A stretch of DNA of 64,000 bases from Streptomyces zingiberis (GCF_012034935.1 NZ_JAATEN010000003.1:186001-250000), one strand, 5' to 3'; positions 36,592 to 44,790 are shown, counted from the first letter of the stretch. Notes: generated by a model not told the origin, from the letters alone. Made by a program: numbers and translations.

Positions 36592-37392
36592 ATGACGACC
36601 GAACACAGCGGCAGCGGAGACCCCAACCGCAGCATGGAGCTGCTCTGGGGGGTCGGCGAGCGCCGCACCCGCGGCCCCAGGCCCGCCCTCTCCCTGGACC
36701 GGATCGTCACCACGGCCGTGGACATCGCGGACGCCGACGGGCTGGGCGCCGTCTCGATGCGCCGGATCGCCGCCGAGCTGGGCGTCGGCGCCATGTCCCT
36801 CTACCGTTACGTCCCGGGCAAGGCCGAACTGCTCGACCTCATGCTCGACAAGGTCAACGGCTTCGACCGGGAGACGGCGGCGGACCCGGTAACGCTCGGC
36901 TGGCGCGCGCTCCTGGAGCAGGTCGCCCGTGGCGTCTGGGACCTCTACGGCCGCCACCCGTGGCTGGTCCATGTCGACCAGGCCCGCCCGATCCTCGGCC
37001 CCGGGGCGCTGAGCGGCCTGGACTACGCCCTCGCCGGGCTCGCGTCCCTTCCACTGAGCGACCGGGAGCGGATGAACCTCGTCGTCATCCTGGACGGTTT
37101 CGTCACCGGGACGGCGCGCAGCCGGGTCACCAGCGAACAGGCCGAACAGCGCACCGGGATCAGCGACGAGGACTTCTGGAAGGCCCAGGCACCCATCCTG
37201 GAACGGGTCATGTCCAGCGGCGCCTACCCGGCCCTCGCCGCCCTGACGGAGGACGCCTTCTCGTCGGGCTGGCAGGAGATCTTCGACCTGGGACTCGGTC
37301 AGCTCCTCGACGGCATGGAGGCGTTCATCACCCGCCGGGAGCGGGAGCGAGAAGGGACCGGGAGAGCCGGGGCGGACGACCGGGCCGGCTGA
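36592..37392 (+). CDS. TetR-family regulator of the exporter
   Basis: The product has 266 residues from ATG 36592. An ATG at 36580 lies inside the TACGAT -10 box (36576-36581), so the downstream ATG and a near-leaderless mRNA are preferred. The HTH is AVSMRRIAAELGVGAMSLYRYVPGKAELL, and the long C-terminal domain is of the TetR_C (TetM/OtrR-like) type with VNGFDRETAADPVTLGWRAL and MNLVVILDGFVTGTA. It is divergent from the DrrAB-like exporter and is expected to sense its substrate. Confidence 0.85.
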   Translation: MTTEHSGSGDPNRSMELLWGVGERRTRGPRPALSLDRIVTTAVDIADADGLGAVSMRRIAAELGVGAMSLYRYVPGKAELLDLMLDKVNGFDRETAADPVTLGWRALLEQVARGVWDLYGRHPWLVHVDQARPILGPGALSGLDYALAGLASLPLSDRERMNLVVILDGFVTGTARSRVTSEQAEQRTGISDEDFWKAQAPILERVMSSGAYPALAALTEDAFSSGWQEIFDLGLGQLLDGMEAFITRREREREGTGRAGADDRAG

Positions 37393-37414
37393 CCGGACGC
37401 TCCGGGCGGCGCGT

Positions 37415-37438
37415 CCGCCCCGGATCCCGTCGGGGCGG
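37415..37438. terminator. Terminator hairpin after the TetR gene
   Basis: CCGCCCCG (37415-37422) pairs with CGGGGCGG (37431-37438) with an 8-nt loop, 22 bp after the stop. CTCCCGTCCCGTGCC repeats follow at about 37637-37680, before the convergent RidA gene. Confidence 0.6.
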
Positions 37439-37684
37439 TGACGGGTGCCGTCCAGCTCCCCCGGTCCCTTCCCGGCGGTCACTCCCGGAAAGCCGACGCG
37501 GCCTCCGTGGCCGTCACGCCCGGCCCGCGCCGGGCCGGCTCCCCTTCGAGGCCGGCCCACCGGGCTCCCGTCGCCCGATGACCCGTCAGCGGGGTGCCGC
37601 CGTGGACGCCGGCCGTCCGGGCCGGCGCGGGCCGTCCGTCCCGCGCCCTCCCGTCCCGTGCCCTCCCGTCCCGTGCTGCCGGAC

Positions 37685-38095
37685 TCAGTCGAGGATCGCG
37701 GTCGCCTCCACCTCCACCAGGACATCGGGCTCGAAGAGGTGATCGACCCCGATCAGCGAGGAGGGCGGAAGGGGCGTCGGCAGCCCGATCTCCTCCGCCA
37801 CCTGACCGACGCCCGCCATGAAGGCCTCGATCTTCTCGGGGGCCCAGTCCGTGACGTAGAAGGTCAGCCGCAGGACGTCGCCGAACGACGCACCCGCTCC
37901 CGCGAGGCCCCGTGCGGTGTTCCGCAGCGCGTGGGCGACCTGCCCCGCGAGGTCCCCCGGGGCGACGGGAGTCCCCTCCGGCGTCCGGGCGATCTGGCCG
38001 CTGACATGCACGTGACGCGTGCCGGTGCCCACGGCGACGTGCTCGTACGGGGTGGGCCGCAGCATGCCTTCAGGGGTGAAACGGCGAACGGACAT
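37685..38095 (-). CDS. RidA-family protein
   Basis: The 136-residue protein starts at ATG 38095 after AGGAGA. RidA marks include HVSGQIARTPEGTPVAPGDL, NTARGLAGAGASFGDVLRLTFYV and the ending PPSSLIGVDHLFEPDVLVEVEATA. The catalytic Arg of archetypal RidA (usually in RxxVEV) is replaced: the segment reads PDVLVEVEATA, so this belongs to a Rid subgroup without imine hydrolase activity or with another substrate. It is divergent from the HxlR regulator at 38175. Confidence 0.8.
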   Translation of the reverse strand: MSVRRFTPEGMLRPTPYEHVAVGTGTRHVHVSGQIARTPEGTPVAPGDLAGQVAHALRNTARGLAGAGASFGDVLRLTFYVTDWAPEKIEAFMAGVGQVAEEIGLPTPLPPSSLIGVDHLFEPDVLVEVEATAILD

Positions 38096-38121
38096 GGAGG
38101 TCTCCTGAGATCGAAAGAATC

Positions 38122-38144
38122 GGTATACCTTTGCTACCTGGTAG
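38122..38144. promoter_or_regulatory. Operator of the RidA/HxlR pair
   Basis: GGTATACC (38122-38129) and CTACC-T-GGTAG (38134-38144) are adjacent palindromes with GGTA half-sites, and a third half-site AGGTATC precedes the HxlR start. HxlR proteins usually bind such dyads and respond to aldehydes or redox. Confidence 0.5.
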
Positions 38145-38174
38145 ACGAAGGACACTTCAAGGAGACCAGGTATC

Positions 38175-38564
38175 GTGCCGGAAACCACGGACAGCCACGA
38201 GGGCGAATTCAGGATCGAGCACCCCCACCGGGAACTCCTCGACCAGGTGCTGGACAAGTGGTCGCTGAGCGTCCTCAACGAACTCTGCGAACGCCCCTGC
38301 CGCTTCAACGACCTCCGCCGCGCGATCCCCGAGGTGACCCAGAAGTCGCTCACCGCGACGCTGCGCCGGCTCGAACGCAACGGCATCGTGGAACGGTCGC
38401 TCCTCAGCTCCCGCCCCGTGGCCGTGGAGTACCGGATCACTCCCCTGGGCAAGACCATGCGGCCGCCGGTCGAGGTGCTCCTGGAGTGGGTCGCGGCCCA
38501 CATGCCCGAGGTGGAACGCGCCCGCAGAGCCTTCGACGACGACGGCGACGACGACGGCGCGTGA
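38175..38564 (+). CDS. HxlR-family regulator
   Basis: The 129-residue winged-helix protein begins at GTG 38175 with AGGAGACC upstream. HxlR features are KWSLSVLNELCERPCRFNDL, TQKSLTATLRRLERNGIVER and PVAVEYRITPLGKTM, with an acidic C-terminal tail (DDDGDDDGA). One Cys (ERPCRF) lies at a place where redox-sensing members have theirs. It probably controls the divergent RidA gene through the adjacent palindromes. Confidence 0.88.
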   Translation: MPETTDSHEGEFRIEHPHRELLDQVLDKWSLSVLNELCERPCRFNDLRRAIPEVTQKSLTATLRRLERNGIVERSLLSSRPVAVEYRITPLGKTMRPPVEVLLEWVAAHMPEVERARRAFDDDGDDDGA

Positions 38565-38579
38565 GAGCGCGCACGCACG

Positions 38580-38650
38580 CTGCACGCCTACGGGATCGTC
38601 GCCCAGGAAGGCCGGTGGTTCGTCACGGGCAAGGAAGCCGGATCGGCGAG
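38580..38650 (+). pseudogene. Fragment of a WYL-domain regulator
   Basis: The plus frame reads LHAYGIVAQEGRWFVTG, which matches the conserved WYL-domain segment of YafY-type regulators (usual form LHAHGLV...GRWYVVGHD). It lacks the rest of the gene on both sides. It begins 16 bp after the HxlR stop and marks the left edge of a run of gene remnants. Confidence 0.5.
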
Positions 38651-39063
38651 CGCGCCCGGGCTGCTCCGGCGAACCGCCCTACGGGGGCCGTGGCCGCCGT
38701 CCGCCGTACTGATCGGCGGACTACACCGGCGTCTCTTCAGACGTCATGTCCATGGGATCGCCGATCTGCCGGTCGTGGTGGCGATCGTGGTGCGGCTGGT
38801 GCCGGATGTGTTGGGGGAACCGTTCCAGCGGGTGGTGCCCGAGGTGCGTTCGCGACCACAGGGCAGTGGTCGGCGTCGACATGGCGATGGGGAGGTGCCG
38901 GCTTTGCAGCCGCAGACCGGTGTCAGCGGCCGGCCCGGAATCCCCACGTACAGCCAGTTGTGTCACTCTTGGTTACGTCCCCGGGCTCGACGTCTGACCC
39001 GACCGGTCACCTGCGGATGGACGTGACCGGTTATCGGGCCACGCCAGTGCCAGGCACAGGCGA
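38651..39063. other. Gene-poor stretch with unassignable remnants
   Basis: No start with a ribosome site or recognisable protein appears. Base composition is lower in GC than the flanking core genes. A His-rich minus-strand frame (38721-38966) is open but I cannot support it as a gene. Confidence 0.4.
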
Positions 39064-39954
39064 TCAACTGTCCGCGGAGTGAGCGTCGGCAAGGGCCTCG
39101 CCGAAGAGTCGTCCGGCGAGTTCCACGCAGCGCATCCGGGCAGGAGAGAAGTCGTAGGGCATCTTGGCAATCGCTGCGGCGGCACTCATCTCTGTGCGCT
39201 CCTCCCCTTCCAGGCCGGCGTCGTAGATCTCGAAGATCCTCTCCTCTGCCGCGTCGGGACCAGCTGCCTCGATGGCCCGATTCAGGGCCATTTGGTGAGC
39301 GCATCGCTGTGCGGCGAGCTCTTCGATGCGCGGGTCGTCGGGTTCGACGCCGTCGTCGAGAGCGGCCTCGGCCGCCTCAAGACGGTCATCCTCGGCCCGC
39401 AGGTCGGGGTGGGTGGCCAGCACGATGAACGCGCCGGCCTGGATGGCGGCGCCCAGCGGCCCGAAGATCCGTTCCGTGACCAGCAGGGCGTCCAGATCGG
39501 AGGGGCGCAACGCTCCCGGGGGCAGGTGGCTGAGCCGGTCCGTGACCAGTTCGGAGAGCAGCCCCAGCGGGCTGCCCACCGCCCGCAGGCGTTGAACAGC
39601 CGCGCGCCGACGTTTGATGGCGGCCTCCTGCGCCGCCAAGGTTTCCTCCAGCCTGCTCAGTACCGACTCGATATCCGGGGTGTGGTCCAGGGCCTCGTCT
39701 CCCGCTTCGCCCCGGGCTTCGCCGAAGGCGGCCCGCATGTCGTCCAGGCTGATACCGGCATCAGCCATCTTGCGGATCCACAGCAGGCGGGTCATGTCGT
39801 CATAGCCGTAGCGGCGACGGCCGTCCCCACCGCGCTCGGGTTCCGGCAGCAGACCGATCTCGTGGTAGTGACGGATGGCGCGTGGCGTGATCCCGGCGAA
39901 CGCGGCGGCATCACCGATCTTGACCTGCCGGGGAGGCGTGAGGAACGGGTACAT
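39064..39954 (-). CDS. MerR-family regulator
   Basis: The 296-residue protein starts MYPFLTPPRQVKIGDAAAFA at ATG 39954. The MerR HTH is GDAAAFAGITPRAIRHYHEI, with the wing EPERGGDGRRRYGYDD and coiled-coil MRAAFGEARGEAGDE...LEETLAAQEAAIKRRRAAVQRLR. The C-terminal domain of about 150 residues is helical with no Cys-rich metal site, so it is a small-molecule-type MerR. The 21-bp dyad at 39994 precedes it. Its target gene is not obvious; it may be autoregulatory or control the DUF6461 side. Confidence 0.85.
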   Translation of the reverse strand: MYPFLTPPRQVKIGDAAAFAGITPRAIRHYHEIGLLPEPERGGDGRRRYGYDDMTRLLWIRKMADAGISLDDMRAAFGEARGEAGDEALDHTPDIESVLSRLEETLAAQEAAIKRRRAAVQRLRAVGSPLGLLSELVTDRLSHLPPGALRPSDLDALLVTERIFGPLGAAIQAGAFIVLATHPDLRAEDDRLEAAEAALDDGVEPDDPRIEELAAQRCAHQMALNRAIEAAGPDAAEERIFEIYDAGLEGEERTEMSAAAAIAKMPYDFSPARMRCVELAGRLFGEALADAHSADS

Positions 39955-39993
39955 CGCAGACAGGGCCTTTCGTGTGTGATGCCCCGACCCCAC

Positions 39994-40014
39994 CACATGC
40001 CGCTACGGCATGTG
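39994..40014. promoter_or_regulatory. MerR operator, perfect 9-bp inverted repeat
   Basis: CACATGCCG and CGGCATGTG flank CTA. The dyad lies 40 bp upstream of the MerR start codon, as expected for an autoregulated MerR promoter with the dyad in or near its spacer. Confidence 0.6.
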
Positions 40015-40531
40015 CAACAAACCCATCCAGGTGCCACCGGAGCCAGGCCCTGGCTGCCGCCGGGACCGATCAAGAACGACGAACCATCCGGGACGCAGAG
40101 TGACCACCGGCGGCCAGATCACTCCCGGCCGTATCCGCCTCTCTGTGGTGAGTCTGCGGTAGCAGATGAGGATGCGGGCGATGCCGGTGAAGGCCAGGAA
40201 GTGGGAACCGCACTGCGAGCGGGCGCCCGGCGTGGCCTCGGGCCTGGGTTGGACAGGCGTCAACAGCCTATGGCGCAAGCCGGAGATCAGTCAGTATCTG
40301 CGCTTGTGGGCAGCCATTCTCTCCAAAGGTCCGGCCGCCATCGATGTCCGCCGATTTCGTCCGGCGCTATCGTCAGCCGCTTCCCTCTGGTGCGGGCAGC
40401 GTCGCCCGGGGCACACCGCCGACAGTAGAGTTAGTGCCGCTCTCAGCGAAGACCCGTGGGGTCCCGCTGAGCTTTGCCGCTGCCTTGGGCCGAATACGAT
40501 CCTGGCTCCCATCCCCGGAGGACTGGAAGTA
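40015..40531. other. Gene-poor stretch with transposase remnant
   Basis: Only the IS5-type fragment (40141-40230) and a possible promoter for the DUF6461 gene are seen. A GC dip is visible near 40250-40350. Confidence 0.45.
40141..40230 (-). pseudogene. C-terminal remnant of an IS5-type transposase
   Basis: The minus frame reads GSHFLAFTGIARILICYRRL, closely resembling the C-terminal helix of IS5-family transposases (HFLAF...LICYRRLTK). Nothing upstream resembles the DDE core. This is a short fossil. Confidence 0.45.
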
Positions 40532-41119
40532 GTGCAGAGATCCACACTGTCCGACTGTGTAACCGAGGATCACTTCGGCATCACTTGCGTGCGGAGACTC
40601 TCCCCCGGCGAGGTGCTTTCCCGACTGGGGGTCACTGATCAGGCGCCCTACCCGCTCTGTACGCCTGATGAGGCGTTGCAACGCTTCGAGTGGGACAAGG
40701 GAATACCCGCGGCCCGGGTGTGTTACGGCGGTGAATGGACCTTCCTTCTGGACGTCTGTGCACACGGCAGATTGCTGCAACCCTCAGTACTCACCCGGCT
40801 GTCGTTGGGCACCGAGGCGGTATCGGTGTGGCATCCGCTGACCGGTTCGACCCGGATCGCGCATGCATGCGACGGGGCACTCATGGCCAGCTTCGATACC
40901 TGGGCCGTCCATTTGACAGACGGCCAAGATGTTTCCCGTCTCAACCGTGCGCTGGCCGACGCCGGATTCTTCCCCGAGGATGACGAGGACTACCCGGACG
41001 ACTGGACCGATTCGGCAGCTGCGCTGGTGGTACTGGAACGCGAGTTCGGCCTGGAACTTTCCCCTCAAGTGGCCAAGGGGGCCCTTCCGGCGGTCAGCCT
41101 TCAGCACCTTCAGGGATGA
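40532..41119 (+). CDS. DUF6461-type protein
   Basis: The 195-residue protein starts at GTG 40532 with GGAGG about 10 nt upstream. The N-terminal DHFGITCVRRLSPGEVLSRLG and the later VCYGGEWTFLLDVC and SVWHPLTGSTRIAHACDGAL resemble the DUF6461 group, soluble proteins frequent in Streptomyces accessory regions. The acidic segment PEDDEDYPDDWTDS is typical. Function is unknown. It converges, with only 26 bp between, on a truncated NucA/NucB-type nuclease, so an immunity role can be imagined but the convergent layout is unusual for that. Confidence 0.7.
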   Translation: MQRSTLSDCVTEDHFGITCVRRLSPGEVLSRLGVTDQAPYPLCTPDEALQRFEWDKGIPAARVCYGGEWTFLLDVCAHGRLLQPSVLTRLSLGTEAVSVWHPLTGSTRIAHACDGALMASFDTWAVHLTDGQDVSRLNRALADAGFFPEDDEDYPDDWTDSAAALVVLEREFGLELSPQVAKGALPAVSLQHLQG

Positions 41120-41145
41120 CCGCCGGAGGTAGTTGTCACACCAGA

Positions 41146-41505
41146 TCAGGGCTCGATGCTCAACCAGAAGCCGTCACCGTCTGCGAGTAGCTGACTTTTG
41201 ATGAATGTACTGTAGGCCTGCCCTCCCAGGTCGGTGTTGAGTTTGCTGGGAATGTGACCTCTCACGCACTTCTCGGTACCGGTGATTGTTCCGATGGGCG
41301 TCACGGTGGGCCAGTCCCTGGGCAGATCACCAGTGGTACCGGCACGCACGGCGGTCACCTGGGCGCAGTCTTTGCCGTGGCTGACCCCGTTGAGGGCTGC
41401 GCTTTCGTAGGTGGCGGCGAAGGGGAACTCGTCACAAGTGTCCTCTTGCACGTTCGGGTCTTCGGTGAACTTGTTGGTTCCGCAGATCGCGTTCCGGTTG
41501 TTCAC
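41146..41505 (-). pseudogene. Truncated NucA/NucB-type deoxyribonuclease domain
   Basis: The frame ending at 41146 encodes a domain of about 115 residues with TCDEFPFAATYESAA, KDCAQVTAVRAG, KCVRGHIPSKLN and LLADGDGFWLSIEP. These match the NucA/NucB DNase family, whose CDE(F/Y)PFA motif carries catalytic residues. In Streptomyces this domain normally forms the C-terminus of secreted or polymorphic-toxin proteins. Here the preceding part is missing: just upstream (about 41530) the sequence becomes a copy of another gene's 3' end. A GTG at 41505 could start the domain alone, so expression of a bare nuclease is possible but unproven. Confidence 0.65.
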
Positions 41506-41546
41506 TTGCTCTGATCTTTTCTGCAGACGGTGCAGGGGTTCACGCC

Positions 41547-41843
41547 CGGGGCCGGCTCGTGGGCGGCGCGCTCGTGCCAGGCGCGCCGGGGCCCGGCCGG
41601 CCGGCCCGAGCGGCACTACCCGCCCTGGCCGCCGCCCCGGTCGCGCCGGAACGCCCGGCGCGCGCCCAGCCACACCGCGGCGAGAGCGGCCACCGCGAAG
41701 CCGCCGAGGAGCAGGCCGCCGTCCCGCGCCATGTCCGACGCGCCACCGGCGTCACCGGAGCCGCCGTCACCGTTCCGCCCGTCCGCCCCGCTCGACGGCC
41801 CGCCGCCGTCGCCGTCGCCGTTCCCGGACGTCTCCGCGTCCAC
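41547..41843. repeat. Left copy of a ~290-bp imperfect direct repeat
   Basis: This segment matches 44791-45084 at roughly 90% by eye. It encodes, on the minus strand, the C-terminal 70 or so residues of the beta-propeller protein at 44858-45997 (SDMARDGGLLLGGFAVAALA versus SDMVRDGGLLLGGFAVAALA), ending GGGQGG and a stop. The rest of that gene is absent here, so it is an orphan 3' end. Confidence 0.85.
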
Positions 41844-41873
41844 CAGCGGTCCCTCGGCCGTCCGGAGAGTCCC

Positions 41874-42476
41874 CTACTGCAACCTCCGGGCCGGACGATC
41901 CGCGGTGAGCGGGAGGACAGCTGCGGCCAGCCCGGCAGTTCCCAGAGCGACTGCCGCGATGAACGCAGGTGGGTGGGCGGGCTCGTGCAACGGCCATGCC
42001 CACCGTGCGGGGATCCCGCCGTGTACGCCGAACGCCGCGCACGCGATGGGGACTACCGCAGTGATCGTGGCCGCGACGGGAGGGCTGGTCAGGAGGCGCA
42101 GCAACAGGGCGAGTCCGAGGTAGCCCAGAAAGTTCCGGGCCATGCCCGTGGCCAGGATGTGCCCGGTCATGGTGGAGATGAGCCAGCCTCCGGCGAACAT
42201 CACGAGTGTGCACGCGGTCATGAGTGCGGCGTCGCTCAGTGCTACGGGGCGCACGGCCGTCGTCTCGATGGCGTTGTCTGCGCGGGACTGGCCGTGCAGG
42301 ATGAGGAACACCGGTGCCAGGGGCAGCAGGAACGGCAGGGGAAGCGAGAAGGACATTCCGCCTACGAAGACCGGTACCGGTACCTGGACGGAGTCAGCTG
42401 TGGCGCCGAGTACCAGGCAGATCACGAGGCCGGCGCAGATCGCGGGCACGCGCCGGACGCGAAGCCACCAGTCCAT
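41874..42476 (-). CDS. Integral membrane protein of the island ABC operon
   Basis: The 200-residue protein has five or six hydrophobic segments, for example VPAICAGLVICLVLGATADS, PLPFLLPLAPVFLILHGQS and FIAAVALGTAGLAAAVLPL. I do not recognise a family. It is the last gene of a minus-strand operon behind the ATPase and permease, 38 bp after the permease stop. It could be a second transmembrane subunit. Base composition is lower in GC than core genes. Confidence 0.75.
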   Translation of the reverse strand: MDWWLRVRRVPAICAGLVICLVLGATADSVQVPVPVFVGGMSFSLPLPFLLPLAPVFLILHGQSRADNAIETTAVRPVALSDAALMTACTLVMFAGGWLISTMTGHILATGMARNFLGYLGLALLLRLLTSPPVAATITAVVPIACAAFGVHGGIPARWAWPLHEPAHPPAFIAAVALGTAGLAAAVLPLTADRPARRLQ

Positions 42477-42514
42477 GGTTGTTTCTTTCTGTCGGTTGGC
42501 TCGTCGTGGCGAGA

Positions 42515-43732
42515 TCAGGGGCGCTCTGCGTCAAGAACTGGCTGTAGGTCACACCGGGTGAGCGTCTTGGCGTTCTGCCGGAACCAGAGCCGTTGCTCCT
42601 GCGGGGGCCTTTCGAGGGCGCGTTCGGCAGCTTGGACTTCGGCAGGGGCGTAACGGGTGGCGACGACCTCGGGGTCCGCGCCTGCGGTGATGGTGAGCCA
42701 GGCACTGAGGGGTCCGTGGGCTTGGTTTCCCGGCCACTCGCCGGTTCGGGCGCAGGCCGGGATCTCCCCCGGCAGTGCGCTCAGCGCGACCTGGGCGCGG
42801 ATGTCGTCCGAGGTTGGTGTCGAGGCGCGGGGCGACAGTTGTGCTGCGGTGGTGACGCCGACGGCGGTCAGACGGTTGTGGGCGTCCGTCGCCCATGTGG
42901 CGACGTCCTTGGCGGCGGCGCGCTGTTCGGGCCAGAGGCAGATCTGTGGGTGGGCGCCGGAACAGGTGCGGGCGGTGGTAGAGCGGGGTTCAGCCGCGCT
43001 GTAGCCGAGGGGATTGACGATCCATGCCGAGCCGGCCACGGTGATGGCCAAGAGCACGGGAGCGAGGAGTCGCGGTCCCCGTCCTCGCGCCGTCACCAGC
43101 CAGGCAGCCACGAGCAGTCCGACGGCGACCAGTGCCGGGGCGATGATGCTGCGTGGTGCAGCCACTTGATCCAGCTCGCAGCACTCGGCCAGGTTTGTAC
43201 CGTTCAGTTGCCGGACCCAGAAAACGTTCATCGCCGCTGGATACGCCATCCACACGAAGCTCCCCACCAGGGCCACAGGCACGGCCGGCAGCCGGGGAAG
43301 ATGGAGACCGAGGACGTATCCGACGGCGGTGTGCGCGGTCACGACCGCCAGTTGGAGGGCGACGATCGCCGCTGTGGTCCCATCGGGGCTGCCTGCGGCC
43401 TGCGGCAGGAGAAGTCCGAGGGAGAGCACGACCGCAAGGACTCCCAGGGCAAGAGTGGGGGCCAGCGTGACGAGGGAGACGCTGGTGAAGGTCCGTGCGG
43501 GTGCCCCTTGCAGAGCCCGTGACTGCCGGATCCGCACTCCTTCCCAGGCAGCGCAGGCAGCCACGGCCGGTGCGGTCCACACCAGGAGGGTCGAGCTCTG
43601 CCCAGCGACCGAATCCCAGTACCCACGGGTCACCAGCTCGGTGACACTGTCGCGATAGGCAAACAGCCAGAGGACCAGCAAGAGCCCGATACGAGGGGCG
43701 ATCGATACCCGCAGGACGGTACTCCATGGCAT
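42515..43732 (-). CDS. ABC transporter membrane protein with Cys-containing C-terminal domain
   Basis: The 405-residue protein has about seven hydrophobic segments in residues 1-245 (for instance IAPRIGLLLVLWLFAYRDS, TSVSLVTLAPTLALGVLAVV, APALVAVGLLVAAWLV) and then a soluble domain of about 150 residues that, from charge distribution, probably faces outward. That domain contains CSGAHPQICLWPEQRAAAKD, PACARTGEWP and a final LTRCDLQPVLD, four Cys that could form two disulphides. CLWPE recalls the DUF7224 domain of Streptomyces ABC proteins; I rate this tentative. It starts 2 bp after the ATPase stop. Confidence 0.75.
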   Translation of the reverse strand: MPWSTVLRVSIAPRIGLLLVLWLFAYRDSVTELVTRGYWDSVAGQSSTLLVWTAPAVAACAAWEGVRIRQSRALQGAPARTFTSVSLVTLAPTLALGVLAVVLSLGLLLPQAAGSPDGTTAAIVALQLAVVTAHTAVGYVLGLHLPRLPAVPVALVGSFVWMAYPAAMNVFWVRQLNGTNLAECCELDQVAAPRSIIAPALVAVGLLVAAWLVTARGRGPRLLAPVLLAITVAGSAWIVNPLGYSAAEPRSTTARTCSGAHPQICLWPEQRAAAKDVATWATDAHNRLTAVGVTTAAQLSPRASTPTSDDIRAQVALSALPGEIPACARTGEWPGNQAHGPLSAWLTITAGADPEVVATRYAPAEVQAAERALERPPQEQRLWFRQNAKTLTRCDLQPVLDAERP

Positions 43733-43734
43733 GG

Positions 43735-44478
43735 TTACGCCTCCCCCTTGACCAGACCGGTATAAGCGGCCTCGGCACGGCGTCCCGACGCCACCTGCTG
43801 GGGAGCGAGGCCGAGGAAGGAGATGGTCGACCCCTCAAAGAGGATTTCCCCGCGATCGAGGAGCACGACCGAGTCGTAGCTGTCCTCCAGATCTTCCGTC
43901 TGGTGGGTGGAGACCACAAAACTCGCCTGGTCCTTGAGGTCCTCCAGAAGGCCGCGAAATACCTTGCGCTGTGTCGGATCAAGGCCGGCGGTCGGTTCAT
44001 CCATCAGTACCACTCGTGCCGAGTGCACCAGTGTCTGGGCGATGCCGAGGCGACGTAACTGGCCCCCCGACAACTGCTCAGCGGAGCGTTCGGCCAGCTC
44101 GTCCAGCCCTACCTGCTTGATCGCCCCCAGCGACCTGTCCCACGCCTCCCGTCTGGACAAGCCCTTCAGCCATCCGGCGTACGCCGCCTGCTCCCTGACC
44201 CTCAGCCCCGGAACCGGAGTCACCTGCTGCGGCAGCCAGCCAACCTGCTGCCGGTACCGCTTCAGGTCCCGCCGTTTGCTCGTGTCAAGGCCACCAAGCG
44301 TCACACGGCCCGCGCTGGGTTTCAGGGCGGAGGCAAGGAGACCCAGCAACGTCGACTTTCCGGCGCCGTTCGGGCCGAGGAGCACCACACACCCTGACGG
44401 CAAGGCAAGTGTCAGATCAGCCAGAACAAGAGCTCGGCGTCGGTAGCCGAAGCAACAGTGCGAGACGTGGATGGGCAT
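43735..44478 (-). CDS. ABC transporter ATP-binding protein of the island operon
   Basis: The 247-residue ATPase starts at ATG 44478 (GAAGGACTGA upstream). It has Walker [15 protein letters not shown] (about residues 34-47), signature QLSGGQLRRLGIA, Walker B VVLMDEPTAGLD and H-loop VSTHQTEDLED. It resembles lantibiotic- or antibiotic-type ABC-2 exporters. It is the first gene of the operon ATPase-permease-membrane protein, preceded by an 11-bp hairpin and a possible short peptide gene. It lies within the segment bracketed by direct repeats. Confidence 0.88.
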   Translation of the reverse strand: MPIHVSHCCFGYRRRALVLADLTLALPSGCVVLLGPNGAGKSTLLGLLASALKPSAGRVTLGGLDTSKRRDLKRYRQQVGWLPQQVTPVPGLRVREQAAYAGWLKGLSRREAWDRSLGAIKQVGLDELAERSAEQLSGGQLRRLGIAQTLVHSARVVLMDEPTAGLDPTQRKVFRGLLEDLKDQASFVVSTHQTEDLEDSYDSVVLLDRGEILFEGSTISFLGLAPQQVASGRRAEAAYTGLVKGEA

Positions 44479-44504
44479 TCAGTCCTTCTATCGACTTCCG
44501 TGAG

Positions 44505-44535
44505 AGTGGCCCCTCAGAAGAACCGAGGGGCCACT
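44505..44535. terminator. 11-bp perfect hairpin between the peptide ORF and the ABC operon
   Basis: AGTGGCCCCTC (44505-44515) pairs with GAGGGGCCACT (44525-44535) around a 9-nt loop. On the minus strand it spans the last codons and stop of the small ORF and lies 26 bp before the ATPase start. It could attenuate operon transcription or define the end of a peptide transcript. Confidence 0.65.
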
Positions 44536-44585
44536 GCGGTCGGTCTGATCGGGCGGTCGATCCTTCTGCCTGGCGCCTTACTCAT
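44514..44585 (-). CDS. Candidate 23-residue basic peptide upstream of the ABC operon
   Basis: ATG 44585 opens a frame encoding MSKAPGRRIDRPIRPTAVAP followed by RFF and a stop. It is cationic and Pro-rich, has no Cys and no signal peptide, and precedes an exporter-type ABC operon on the same strand. Position suggests a leader or precursor peptide. Against it: no convincing ribosome site, and the frame stays open a little upstream. Its own stop lies within the hairpin. Confidence 0.3.
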   Translation of the reverse strand: MSKAPGRRIDRPIRPTAVAPRFF

Positions 44586-44628
44586 TGTCGAGCTTGCAGG
44601 GTTGCCACCGGGCCTTATTGACGAGTAG

Positions 44629-44775
44629 CTACGTCATCTCCGGCCCATGCAGGCCCGACTCGCCGGGGCCGCCGGGGTTGGTGAGGAGCACGCCGTGCCG
44701 CCGGCCGGGGGCCGTGGCCACGATGCGGACCTGTCGGGCGGGGGGCGGTGGAAGGCGCGTCGGGGCGCGGGGCTG
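44629..44775 (-). pseudogene. Fragment of a TAP-type alpha/beta-hydrolase peptidase
   Basis: The minus frame reads VRIVATAPGRRHGVLLTNPG followed by GPGESGLHGPEMT and a stop. RGVLLTNPGGPGGSG is the oxyanion-loop signature of tripeptidyl-aminopeptidase-type (TAP) hydrolases. The catalytic Ser region and everything after it is absent, cut by the junction with island DNA near 44630. The upstream part merges with the right repeat region. Confidence 0.6.
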
Positions 44776-44790
44776 TCCCGACGCGGCACA

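Noticed and set aside
38721..38966. His-rich 81-codon frame on the minus strand
   Set aside because: No ribosome site and no recognisable motif; probably chance within the remnant-rich stretch.
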